Positions 1-6,909 of a stretch of DNA of 13,025 nucleotides are shown one piece after another. The position numbers and the translations under genes were made by a program. The stretch is from Deltaproteobacteria bacterium (lineage in GTDB: Bacteria; Myxococcota_A; UBA796; UBA2385). Location: positions 1 through 13,025 of the forward strand of contig CANHON010000101.1 in assembly GCA_947462115.1 (NCBI GenBank), given 5' to 3'. Within the stretch, counting starts at the first letter, position 1; every line of letters begins with the position of its first letter. The notes below the pieces were generated by a model. The model was not told where the DNA came from, made no database searches, and worked only from the letters and a program-made list of their open reading frames with translations.

Positions 1-1
1 C

Positions 2-445
2 AACGACAGCCTCGGCATCCGGGGCGACGCCCTGCCCTCCCTCGGCGCGCTGGGCCAGGCCTACGCGAAGCAGCCCGCGGCGCCCCCCTCCAGCGGGCCC
101 TCGGCGACCGACATCGTTGACATGTCCCACCACCACGTCAATGGCAGCGTCGGGCTGTCGGCGGGCGCGGTGAGCGCCGGGAGCGCGGGCGGGGCGACGA
201 TCGGGCGCGGCCAGCGTCCGGGCGACAACCAAGTGGACTTCGAGAGCGACGGTCAGCGCGGCGCCAAGGCCAAGATGCGGCGCATCTTGCTCGACGACGC
301 CCGCGCCAAACAAGGGGGCGTGGAGGCCAAAGCCGGCCGTACCAAGGCCGAGGGCGTGGCCGTGCAGCAGCAAGGCAACGCCACCCAGGCCGAGCTCGAC
401 GCCCTCCGCGTGGAGCAGCTCAGCCTCAGCCAGCGCAAAGGCTGA
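2..445 (+). CDS. C-terminal part of an unrecognised protein
   Basis: The frame is open from the left edge to the TGA at 443-445, so this is the last 147 codons of a gene that starts outside the window. Almost every codon ends in G or C, as in the clear genes nearby, which supports real coding. There is an internal ATG at 122, but the frame stays open and keeps the same codon pattern upstream of it, so I do not take it as the start. The first part is rich in Ala, Gly, Pro and Ser (a likely linker). The last 60 residues are charged and rich in Lys, Arg, Glu and Gln, and could form a helix or short coiled coil. I see no catalytic motif, signal peptide or membrane segment and do not recognise a family. 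It is followed by a 64-base gap before the YgiQ gene, with no convincing terminator. Confidence 0.7.
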   Translation, partial: NDSLGIRGDALPSLGALGQAYAKQPAAPPSSGPSATDIVDMSHHHVNGSVGLSAGAVSAGSAGGATIGRGQRPGDNQVDFESDGQRGAKAKMRRILLDDARAKQGGVEAKAGRTKAEGVAVQQQGNATQAELDALRVEQLSLSQRKG

Positions 446-509
446 GCCGTCGCCGAACGGACAGGGGCGCCAGAGCGGATAGCGGTGCGGGCCCTTCCCC
501 GGAGCGCCC

Positions 510-2495
510 GTGCACACCGAGCCCCTGCCCCAGCCCGCGCCGACCCCCGCGGCGCGCCGCCCCGCCCGCCACCGCGCGTTCTTGCCGATGAGCCGCGACG
601 AGCTCGAGCCCGGCGAGCAGCTCGACGTGATCTTGGTCACCGGCGACGCCTACGTCGACCACCCCAGCTGGGGCGTGGCGGCGGTGGGCCGCTGGCTGGA
701 GGCCCACGGCTACACGGTCGGCATCATCGCCCAGCCGGACTGGACGGACCCGGCGGCCTTCACCGCTTTGGGCCGCCCGCGCCTGTTCTTTGGCGTGACC
801 GCCGGCAACATGGACACGATGGTGAACAAATTCACCGCCGCCCGCCGCCTGCGCAGCAGCGACGCCTACACCCCCGGCGGGCAGGCCGGCCACCGCCCCG
901 ACCGCGCGACCATCCCCTACACGAGCCGCGTGAAGCAGGCCTACAAGGGCGTTCCGGTCATCGCTGGCGGCGTGGAGGCGAGCCTGCGGCGACTCGCCCA
1001 CTACGACTTCTGGCAAGAGAAGATCCGCGGCTCGATCCTGCTGGAGGCCAAGGCCGACCTGGTGGTCTACGGCATGGGCGAGCGGCAGATCATTGACATC
1101 GCCGACATCCTTGACCGTGGGGGCGACATCGCCGCCTGCCGCGCGGTGCCCGGGGTGGCCTGGGCCACCGGCGCCGCCGAGCAGCCGCCGACCGGCGCCG
1201 GCGTGCTCACCCTGCCCTCCCTCGACGCCTGTCGGGCGGACCCCGAGGCCTTCAACCAGCTCACGCTGATGATGTACCGCGAGAGCAACCCCCAGTGCGG
1301 CGCCACGCTGATCCAGCAGCACGGCGATCGATGGGTGGTGCAGAACCCGGCCGCCTTGCCGCTGCGCACCGAAGAGCTCGACCGACTGCACGAGCTGCCC
1401 TTCGCCAACGAGGCCCACCCCTGCTACCGCGAGCCGATCCCCGCCCTGCAGATGATGACCGGCAGCGTCATGGTCAACCGCGGCTGCTCGGGTGGGTGCA
1501 GCTTCTGCGCCTTGACCATCCACCAGGGCAAAGACGTGGTGAGCCGCTCGACCGAGAGCATCAAGCGCGAGGTCGCCCGAATGGTGGAGAAGCCTGGGTG
1601 GAACGGGATCATCACCGATCTCGGCGGGCCGACGGCCAACATGTTCCACATGAACTGCCAAAACGAAGCCGCGAACGCGGTGTGTCGGCGGGTGTCTTGC
1701 CTGCACCCGGTGCGCTGCAAACACTACGGCACCGACCACAAGCCCTACATTGGCTTGCTGCGCGACCTTCGGCAGACCCCCGGCGTGCGCAAGGTGTTCA
1801 TCAACTCCGGCATCCGCTACGATCTGGCGTCGCTGGACGATGAATTCGTTGAAGAGCTGGCGCGGCACCACACCCAGGGCCAGCTCTCGGTTGCCCCCGA
1901 GCACGCCGCCGACAACAGCCTTCACCTCATGCGCAAGCCGGCGGTCCACTACTTCACCGACTTCATGCGCCGATTCGTGAAGGCCAACGAAGACCAAGGC
2001 AAGAAGCAGTTCTTGGTGCCCTACTTCCAATGTGCCCACCCCGGCACCGGCCCCGAGGAGTGCATCCAGCTCGCCCTCTACATGAAGGCCGAGGGCCTCC
2101 GCCCGCGCCAAGTGCAGATGTTCATGCCCACGCCCGCCACCTTGGCGACCGCCATGTACGTCTCGGGCAAAGACCCCTACACCAAGCAGCCGGTGGCCGT
2201 GGCCCGCGGCCTCAAGGAGCGCAGCCGCCAGCGCGCTCTGCTGTTCTATTGGAAGAAGGAAGAGGCGCCCCATGTTCGCGAGGCCCTGCAAGCGTGGGGC
2301 CGGACCGACCTCATCGGGAACGGCCCGGGCAAGCTCGTTCCACCGGGGCCGGCCTGGGGGAGCTGGAGCCGGGCCGCCGCCCACGCCAAAGACAGCGTGC
2401 GATTCGACACCCACATGGGGGTGCAGGTCGAGCGGGCGAGCAAAGAGGAGGAGGCCGAGCAGGCCTGGGAGGCCATGGCCACGACAAGCTGCTGA
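510..2495 (+). CDS. ygiQ: YgiQ family radical SAM protein (UPF0313)
   Basis: A 661-residue cytoplasmic radical SAM protein of the YgiQ/UPF0313 family, whose reaction is not established. The N-terminal family block VTGDAYVDHPSWG is at residues 43-55, followed by text closely resembling E. coli YgiQ (IIAQPDW, FGVTAGNMD, RPDRATIPYT). The radical SAM cluster motif C326-x3-C330-x2-C333 sits in the segment RGCSGGCSFCALTIHQG. The block LGGPTANM (371-378) is followed by four spaced cysteines (383, 392, 397, 403) that match the E. coli protein as I recall it. The length is somewhat below the roughly 740 residues of E. coli YgiQ, mainly because the segment before the SAM domain is shorter. The GTG start at 510 is chosen because GGAG lies at 501-504 with a 5-base spacer. 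The gene appears to stand alone: it is 64 bases after the previous gene and convergent with the next. Confidence 0.95.
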   Translation: MHTEPLPQPAPTPAARRPARHRAFLPMSRDELEPGEQLDVILVTGDAYVDHPSWGVAAVGRWLEAHGYTVGIIAQPDWTDPAAFTALGRPRLFFGVTAGNMDTMVNKFTAARRLRSSDAYTPGGQAGHRPDRATIPYTSRVKQAYKGVPVIAGGVEASLRRLAHYDFWQEKIRGSILLEAKADLVVYGMGERQIIDIADILDRGGDIAACRAVPGVAWATGAAEQPPTGAGVLTLPSLDACRADPEAFNQLTLMMYRESNPQCGATLIQQHGDRWVVQNPAALPLRTEELDRLHELPFANEAHPCYREPIPALQMMTGSVMVNRGCSGGCSFCALTIHQGKDVVSRSTESIKREVARMVEKPGWNGIITDLGGPTANMFHMNCQNEAANAVCRRVSCLHPVRCKHYGTDHKPYIGLLRDLRQTPGVRKVFINSGIRYDLASLDDEFVEELARHHTQGQLSVAPEHAADNSLHLMRKPAVHYFTDFMRRFVKANEDQGKKQFLVPYFQCAHPGTGPEECIQLALYMKAEGLRPRQVQMFMPTPATLATAMYVSGKDPYTKQPVAVARGLKERSRQRALLFYWKKEEAPHVREALQAWGRTDLIGNGPGKLVPPGPAWGSWSRAAAHAKDSVRFDTHMGVQVERASKEEEAEQAWEAMATTSC

Positions 2496-2498
2496 TCA
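2493..2498. other. Fused convergent stop codons (TGATCA)
   Basis: The TGA of the ygiQ-like gene (2493-2495) directly abuts the reverse-strand TGA of the cytochrome-like gene (2498-2496), giving the palindrome TGATCA. No base separates the two genes, so no classical terminator can lie between them and the two transcripts must overlap at their 3' ends. Confidence 0.85.
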
Positions 2499-2945
2499 GC
2501 CTCCGTTGTCGATGAGGCAGAGGTAGGCCTCCAGCTGCGCCAGCGCCTCGGGGGGCACGCCGCCGCCCAAGGGCATGGAGGCTTCCTCGATGACCCGCGC
2601 CCGGACCCGGGCGGACTGTCGCTCGACGTCCTCCGGGTGATCGAAGTCGACGCCCACCGGGGCGCCGTAGCGGTTGGTGGAGGCGGCGCTGTGGCAGGCG
2701 TTGCAGTAGGTGAGGAAGAAGCCCCAAGCGAAGCCATCCCAGCTCAGGCCGGCGGTGTCCTCACAGCCCTCCGGCGGGGGGCCACCGGTGTCCGCAGTGT
2801 CGAAGGTGGGCACCGGCGCGCCTTTGGGACCGTCGGCCGCCTCCCCGGCGCAGCCGACGGCGAGGAGCAGCAGGGCCCCCCACGGCCGCCGAAGCACACC
2901 GCCCGCTGATTCCATGGCCTTGAAGCTACGCTGTTGTGCGGTCAT
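2496..2945 (-). CDS. Monoheme cytochrome-c-like lipoprotein
   Basis: A 149-residue predicted lipoprotein, probably anchored in the envelope. An N-terminal hydrophobic stretch (ALLLLAVGC) ends at C32, the likely lipidated cysteine. It is followed by a flexible linker with a DTADTGGPPP stretch. The heme-attachment motif C81-N-A-C84-H85 is clear, and M124 in the SMPLGGGVPP segment fits the distal axial ligand seen in small c-type domains with a Met-Pro turn. A role in electron transfer is inferred from these motifs. The ATG at 2945 is chosen because GGGGGC lies just upstream on the minus strand; the ATG at 2915 would still keep the lipobox but has a poorly spaced AAGG. It is the last gene of the minus-strand cluster, 11 bases after the DUF1549-like gene, and ends against ygiQ with no gap. 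Confidence 0.83.
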   Translation of the reverse strand: MTAQQRSFKAMESAGGVLRRPWGALLLLAVGCAGEAADGPKGAPVPTFDTADTGGPPPEGCEDTAGLSWDGFAWGFFLTYCNACHSAASTNRYGAPVGVDFDHPEDVERQSARVRARVIEEASMPLGGGVPPEALAQLEAYLCLIDNGG

Positions 2946-2956
2946 CGGGCCCCCGT

Positions 2957-4645
2957 TCAGTCGGTGAGGAACAGCGGGTCCTGCACCAGCGCGCTCACGA
3001 CCGCCTCCCAGGCCGCCGCCGGGCCGACCGCCGGCACGATCGCGGCCCACAAGGTCACGAGCTCCTCCCGCTGCTCCGTGGGGAGCCGAACGCCGTGGAG
3101 CTGCCAGGCCGCCGCGTCGATCAGCGCCTCAAAGGCCGGCTCTTCGGGCTCCAGCTCCAGATCGAGGCCGCGGAGCAAGGTGGGCGCCTCCGGATCCGCC
3201 AGCGCTTGCCGCACGGCGGCGCTCCCGGCCCCTTCGCCGATCCGCACCGAGACCAGCGCCGACGTCACGCTCGGCAGCACAGCGGGCTCCACCACGCTGA
3301 TCCCGTTGACCCCGCCCGCGAAGATCCGGTAGCCGTGGTCATCGTTTCGGAGCTGCTCAAAGCCCTGGGATTGCCAACGGAAGCCGGTCCGCTCGGCGAG
3401 GCTCGTCTCCAGCACCTCGGGGCTCAGCGGCCGCGCGGTCAAGGCGCGGGCCTCGACCTCGGGCGCCTCGGTCACGACCGCCCCGGCTTGGTACTCCGCG
3501 CTCATCAAAATGGCGCGCAGCAGCGGAATGGGGCGCGCATCCGCCTCCACCAGCGCGAGGCGCAGGGCCTCGGCCTCCGGCTGATCTTCGGCCACCAGCG
3601 GCCGACGCCAGAAGGCCCGCGTCCACGTCTCGACCGCACAGGAGTAGAAGCGCGGGTCATTGGCCACCGCCACGCCCAGCTCGCCGAGATCGGCGACGGG
3701 CTCGCCATACCAGCCTGGCGACACGCCCATGATCTCCTCGGCCAGCGCCTCGCGCTCGGGGTGGTAGGTCTGCTGCTCGATGCGCGAGTACAGGGTGATC
3801 CACCAGAAGCCAAAGAAGGTCGCCGCGATCGGGTCGAGCGAGGCGTGGCAGGTGACACAGTAGGGATCGGTGCGGATCGCCCGCTCCGGATCGGAGACGT
3901 CCGAGCTCGCGGCCGAGAAGTTCACCGGCCGCACCACGTAGTCTTCACACAGCAGCAGGCGGCTCAGGGCAGCGGCCCGGCCCCGGTTCATGTTGGATCG
4001 GGTCGCTGTATAGCGCCACATCAGCCCGTTGGTGGTCAGGACGCCGGCGGCCGGTCGGCCATCGGTGTAGGCCACCCGCCGCCAGCCCACGGCGCCCTCC
4101 GGGTAGTCGAGCGGCCAGAGCGCCCCGAGCAGCTCGTTGGCCATCGTGGTGTCGGAGGTCACAATGTCGGTGTAGGGCTGGTTCTCCGCCATCACCTGCG
4201 CGACGAGGCGCAGCGGCTCCTCGCCGATGGCGCGCTCAAAGGCGAACTCTTGGGTGGGGTCGAGGAAGTAGTCCTCAAACACGATGTCAAATACATCGAC
4301 CCGGGTCCACCACTGTTCGGCCAACAGATCGACGAGCCGATTCGCGAGGCGGGGATCTTCGAGGTAGCTGTCGAGGATCGGCTCCAGCGCCGCCGGATCG
4401 GCCTCGACGGCGTCCAGCTCCTCCACCGAGGGCAGCACGCCCCGCAGGTCGAGGCTCATGCGCCGGAGCAGCCGCGGGGCGCTCAGCGGCGTGAAGGGCG
4501 CCACCGTCGGCGCCGGCTCCGTTGGCCGCACCGCCGCCGCGGGGCGCTGCAGGGTGACGTGCTCGCCCTCTTTGGTCTCGGATTCGCCGCCGCAGCCCAG
4601 CGCCGCGGCCAACACACAGGCCCACATCGGTCGTTGGCGGCTCAC
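2957..4645 (-). CDS. DUF1549/PSCyt2-like heme-binding lipoprotein
   Basis: A 562-residue predicted lipoprotein. The signal sequence ends in AAALGC with C18 as the probable lipidated residue. Residues 53-80 (PLSAPRLLRRMSLDLRGVLP and following) resemble the start of the DUF1549 (PSCyt2) domain of planctomycete-type cytochrome proteins. One heme motif, C263-V-T-C266-H267, is followed by ASLDPIAATFFGF, like the CxxCH-x3-DP block of DUF1588-type domains. The segment after residue 331 (RFYSCAVETWTRAFWRRPL) resembles the later region of PSD-family proteins. This looks like a shortened or mixed version of a family that is usually larger; the exact Pfam limits cannot be set by eye. The GTG start at 4645 overlaps the TGA of the preceding gene (GTGA), which suggests translational coupling. 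The partner genes are a DUF1501 protein and a small cytochrome, and the substrate is unknown. Confidence 0.82.
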   Translation of the reverse strand: MSRQRPMWACVLAAALGCGGESETKEGEHVTLQRPAAAVRPTEPAPTVAPFTPLSAPRLLRRMSLDLRGVLPSVEELDAVEADPAALEPILDSYLEDPRLANRLVDLLAEQWWTRVDVFDIVFEDYFLDPTQEFAFERAIGEEPLRLVAQVMAENQPYTDIVTSDTTMANELLGALWPLDYPEGAVGWRRVAYTDGRPAAGVLTTNGLMWRYTATRSNMNRGRAAALSRLLLCEDYVVRPVNFSAASSDVSDPERAIRTDPYCVTCHASLDPIAATFFGFWWITLYSRIEQQTYHPEREALAEEIMGVSPGWYGEPVADLGELGVAVANDPRFYSCAVETWTRAFWRRPLVAEDQPEAEALRLALVEADARPIPLLRAILMSAEYQAGAVVTEAPEVEARALTARPLSPEVLETSLAERTGFRWQSQGFEQLRNDDHGYRIFAGGVNGISVVEPAVLPSVTSALVSVRIGEGAGSAAVRQALADPEAPTLLRGLDLELEPEEPAFEALIDAAAWQLHGVRLPTEQREELVTLWAAIVPAVGPAAAWEAVVSALVQDPLFLTD

Positions 4646-5580
4646 AGGGTGCTCCAGGCGTCCGAATAGGTTTGGATCATCGGGGAGAGATCGACGCAGA
4701 GCTCGCCCATCTCTGCGCCTTCAAAACTCCAAGTCCCGCAGGGGGTGCAGGTCGATCCAAAGTCAAGCCGGTGCCAACCCAAGCTCGGGTCGCGGAGCTC
4801 CAGGGAGCCGCTCCCGCCGACGCAGTCCGTCGCGAAGCCGGCCCGTCGAAACGCGAAGGCGTAGCCGGCGAAGGCCACAGACCCATCGACCTCCAGCGCC
4901 TGTCGGCCGCTCCCCCGGGTGAGGATGCCATTCAGGGACGCGCTCAGCCCATCGTGCAGCGGCCCCGGATCGCCCTCCCAGACGGCGGTCACGTACATCC
5001 CGAACTTCATCACCGGGGCCTCCCGCGACTCGGCTTGCCAGCCGACGCCACCCCCCACCTCGAGTCGGCGCCCGTCTCGATCGAACATCATAAAGTCGCC
5101 GTTGACACCAAACTCAAACTCGGTGCGCCGGTGAACGGGGATCCACGTCGAGACGCCGCTGTAGAAGGCCCCGCTGTCCGCCGTGCAGCCGCGGAGGAAG
5201 CGCCCGTCGAGCTCGTAGGGGTTGGCCGGGCAGCGGCTGTCCCCTTGGGCCATGAGCTCGGCGTAGGCCGTGGTGAGGCCGAAGGGCGTCGGCAGGCCCA
5301 CCGCCGCCGCGGACTCCAGCGCCGCGACCAGGGCGGGGCCGTCCCAAGCCGCGCGCAGCGCGTCGGCCTCGAGCTGCGGGAGGGTGGAGGTCTGGCCCTC
5401 TCCACCGTCCTCGCCTTCGCCCCCGTCCTCGCCCCTGTCCTCCGGTTCAGGCGCAGCGGAATCATCGACGATATCGTAGCAGCGGCCATCTTCGGCGAGC
5501 AGCCCGCCTTCTTCACAGACTGTCTGGACGGCCGGCGCCGCGCAGCCCACGGCCAGCAGCGCCCAGAACGGGGCCTTCAT
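4642..5580 (-). CDS. Cysteine-rich lipoprotein, no recognised domain
   Basis: A 312-residue predicted lipoprotein that I cannot assign to a family. The signal sequence MKAPFWALLAVGC ends at C13. An acidic, Gly/Glu/Asp-rich linker spans about residues 38-63. The mature part has eight further cysteines (22, 34, 117, 132, 253, 278, 281, 295), enough for four disulfides in an oxidising compartment. C278-T-P-C281 is followed by Gly, not His, so it is not a heme site. The second half alternates aromatic and small residues and looks mainly beta-rich, which is an impression and not a prediction run. The ATG at 5580 overlaps the stop of the DUF1501 gene (ATGA), and its own stop overlaps the GTG of the DUF1549-like gene (GTGA). 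It is therefore locked between these two genes and most likely works with their products outside the cytoplasm. Confidence 0.85.
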   Translation of the reverse strand: MKAPFWALLAVGCAAPAVQTVCEEGGLLAEDGRCYDIVDDSAAPEPEDRGEDGGEGEDGGEGQTSTLPQLEADALRAAWDGPALVAALESAAAVGLPTPFGLTTAYAELMAQGDSRCPANPYELDGRFLRGCTADSGAFYSGVSTWIPVHRRTEFEFGVNGDFMMFDRDGRRLEVGGGVGWQAESREAPVMKFGMYVTAVWEGDPGPLHDGLSASLNGILTRGSGRQALEVDGSVAFAGYAFAFRRAGFATDCVGGSGSLELRDPSLGWHRLDFGSTCTPCGTWSFEGAEMGELCVDLSPMIQTYSDAWSTL

Positions 5581-6854
5581 GGCGCCTCCAGCAGCGCGGC
5601 GGCGATCGGGGGCGCGCTGATCCCCGCGGAGCCCGGGTCGATGCCGCCCAGGGTGAGCAGCGTCGCGCCGAAGCCCTCCGCCCCAAGCAGCGTGCCGCCC
5701 GAATCGACGGCCCCGGAGCGGAGGTCCACCGCCATCCCCCGGCCCTGGGCGTCGAGGGCGCCGATGGTCTGGCCGCCCGCCACCCCGGCGCCCAACAGAA
5801 GGGCCGATGTATAGGGCCAATGGTCCTTGCCGCCGCCTGGGCTGATCGCCGGCGTCCGGCCCATCTCGCTGAGGACGACGATGGTGAGCTCCTCGGCGAG
5901 CGGCCGCCCGGTGGGCGACATAAAACCCGAGCGCGCGGACATGATCTCGTCGAGGTAGCGGAACAGCCCGTCAAAATGAGGGCCTTGCAGGGCGTTGTTG
6001 GTGTGGGTGTCCCAACCCTCCGAGCACACGCCGTCGCTCTGCACCATCGCGCAGCGGCTGAGGCCGAGCTCCATCGCCCGCATCGCGAGCCGGGCGTCAT
6101 CGGTGAGGTCTCGCTCGCAGCCGTAGCTCGGGAGCGAGAGGTCGATCGAGGCGCCGGCCCCGCTGATGGTGGAGATCCGCCGGAGCCCCTCGGACTGGGC
6201 GGCGCTGTAGGCCGCGAGATCATCGCCGCCCGCGGCGAGCCGGTCGAGCCGCCGCTGAAGGTAGGCCTGCACCGCCGAGCTCGACACCGCCGCCGGGGGC
6301 CGCATGCCGCCGAGCTCTCCGTAGACGTCGGTGCCGAGCAGGCGGGGGAGCTGGCCGTCGTCACCGACCCGGACCACCCGGTCGCCGTAGTTGCGGGTGA
6401 AGGCGACGCCCGCGAGGAGCAGGTAAGGGAGGCCCATCTCGGTGCCGGCGGCCGCGGCCAGCAAGGTCGGCCAATCGTCGCGCCCGGCCCCGCCCTGCCC
6501 GGTCAACAGCAAGCGCTGACAGCGCTCGTGGACGATGGAGGGCACCTCCATGCCGTTGATAATACAGGCCTCATCCGCCCAGAGATCAAAGAAGCGGCGA
6601 ACATTGGGCCGGGTCGGCGCATCGACGTGGGTCAGCCGGCCGACGGTACGGGCCGCCGCGCCCTCGTCCGCCACCACCGCGCCCCCGGGGGGGGTGAAGA
6701 CATAGGCCGGGTCCCAGCCGCGGTGCACGTAGACAAACAAGAACTTGCGGTCGGAGCCCGAGGCGGCCCGCGCCGGCCGGGCGCGCTCAAGGCCCACCAG
6801 CGCGCCGAGCCCGCCCAGCCCGCCCAGCACCGCCCGCCGACTCCACTGAGACAT
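5577..6854 (-). CDS. Tat-exported DUF1501 family protein
   Basis: A 425-residue DUF1501 protein, a family with an alkaline-phosphatase/sulfatase-like fold and generally unknown substrate. The N-terminus has a twin-arginine signal (SRRAVLGG at residues 5-12, then a Gly/Ala/Leu core ending near ARPARAASG). Family blocks are visible: GWDPAYVF near residue 46, GWDTHTNN at 280-287, SEMGRTP at 329-335 and GGKDHWP at 341-347, whose Asp, His and Glu side chains are candidate metal ligands. The ATG at 6854 is chosen over in-frame codons upstream because GGAGGG lies at 6862-6867 with a 7-base spacer and the Tat motif then sits near the start. The gene begins 55 bases after the gamma-glutamyltransferase stop and overlaps the next lipoprotein gene by 4 bases. 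DUF1501 proteins are often paired with DUF1800 or DUF1553 proteins; here the partners differ. Confidence 0.92.
   Translation of the reverse strand: MSQWSRRAVLGGLGGLGALVGLERARPARAASGSDRKFLFVYVHRGWDPAYVFTPPGGAVVADEGAAARTVGRLTHVDAPTRPNVRRFFDLWADEACIINGMEVPSIVHERCQRLLLTGQGGAGRDDWPTLLAAAAGTEMGLPYLLLAGVAFTRNYGDRVVRVGDDGQLPRLLGTDVYGELGGMRPPAAVSSSAVQAYLQRRLDRLAAGGDDLAAYSAAQSEGLRRISTISGAGASIDLSLPSYGCERDLTDDARLAMRAMELGLSRCAMVQSDGVCSEGWDTHTNNALQGPHFDGLFRYLDEIMSARSGFMSPTGRPLAEELTIVVLSEMGRTPAISPGGGKDHWPYTSALLLGAGVAGGQTIGALDAQGRGMAVDLRSGAVDSGGTLLGAEGFGATLLTLGGIDPGSAGISAPPIAAALLEAP
6682..6694. repeat. C5G8 homopolymer tract inside the DUF1501 gene
   Basis: Five C are followed by eight G on the plus strand, which is the Thr-Pro-Pro-Gly-Gly region near residue 55 of the DUF1501 protein. 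Such a run is prone to slippage. It is in frame here, and a one-base change would truncate the protein early. It may equally be chance in DNA this GC-rich. Confidence 0.6.
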
Positions 6855-6861
6855 CTGAGCA

Positions 6862-6867
6862 CCCTCC
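6862..6867 (-). promoter_or_regulatory. Ribosome binding site of the DUF1501 gene
   Basis: GGAGGG on the minus strand with 7 bases to the ATG at 6854. It fixes the start and shows that the exported module can be translated independently of the gamma-glutamyltransferase gene before it. Confidence 0.75.
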
Positions 6868-6909
6868 GACCGCCCCGAGGCGCAGGCCCCCGACTTTACC
6901 ACGAATTGC

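Noticed and set aside
426..2414. Long minus-strand open frame opposite the ygiQ-like gene (662 codons)
   Set aside because: It is a mirror of the high-GC3 plus-strand gene. Its translation is Gly/Ala/His/Val-rich with no family motif, while the plus strand matches YgiQ along its length.
2936..4669. Long plus-strand open frame opposite the DUF1549-like gene (577 codons)
   Set aside because: It is an Arg/Gly/His-rich shadow of the minus-strand gene, which has a lipobox, a heme motif and coupled overlaps.
4738..4749. C278-T-P-C281 of the 312-residue lipoprotein as a third heme site
   Set aside because: The residue after the second cysteine is Gly, not His, so the CxxCH motif is not met; disulfide use is more likely.
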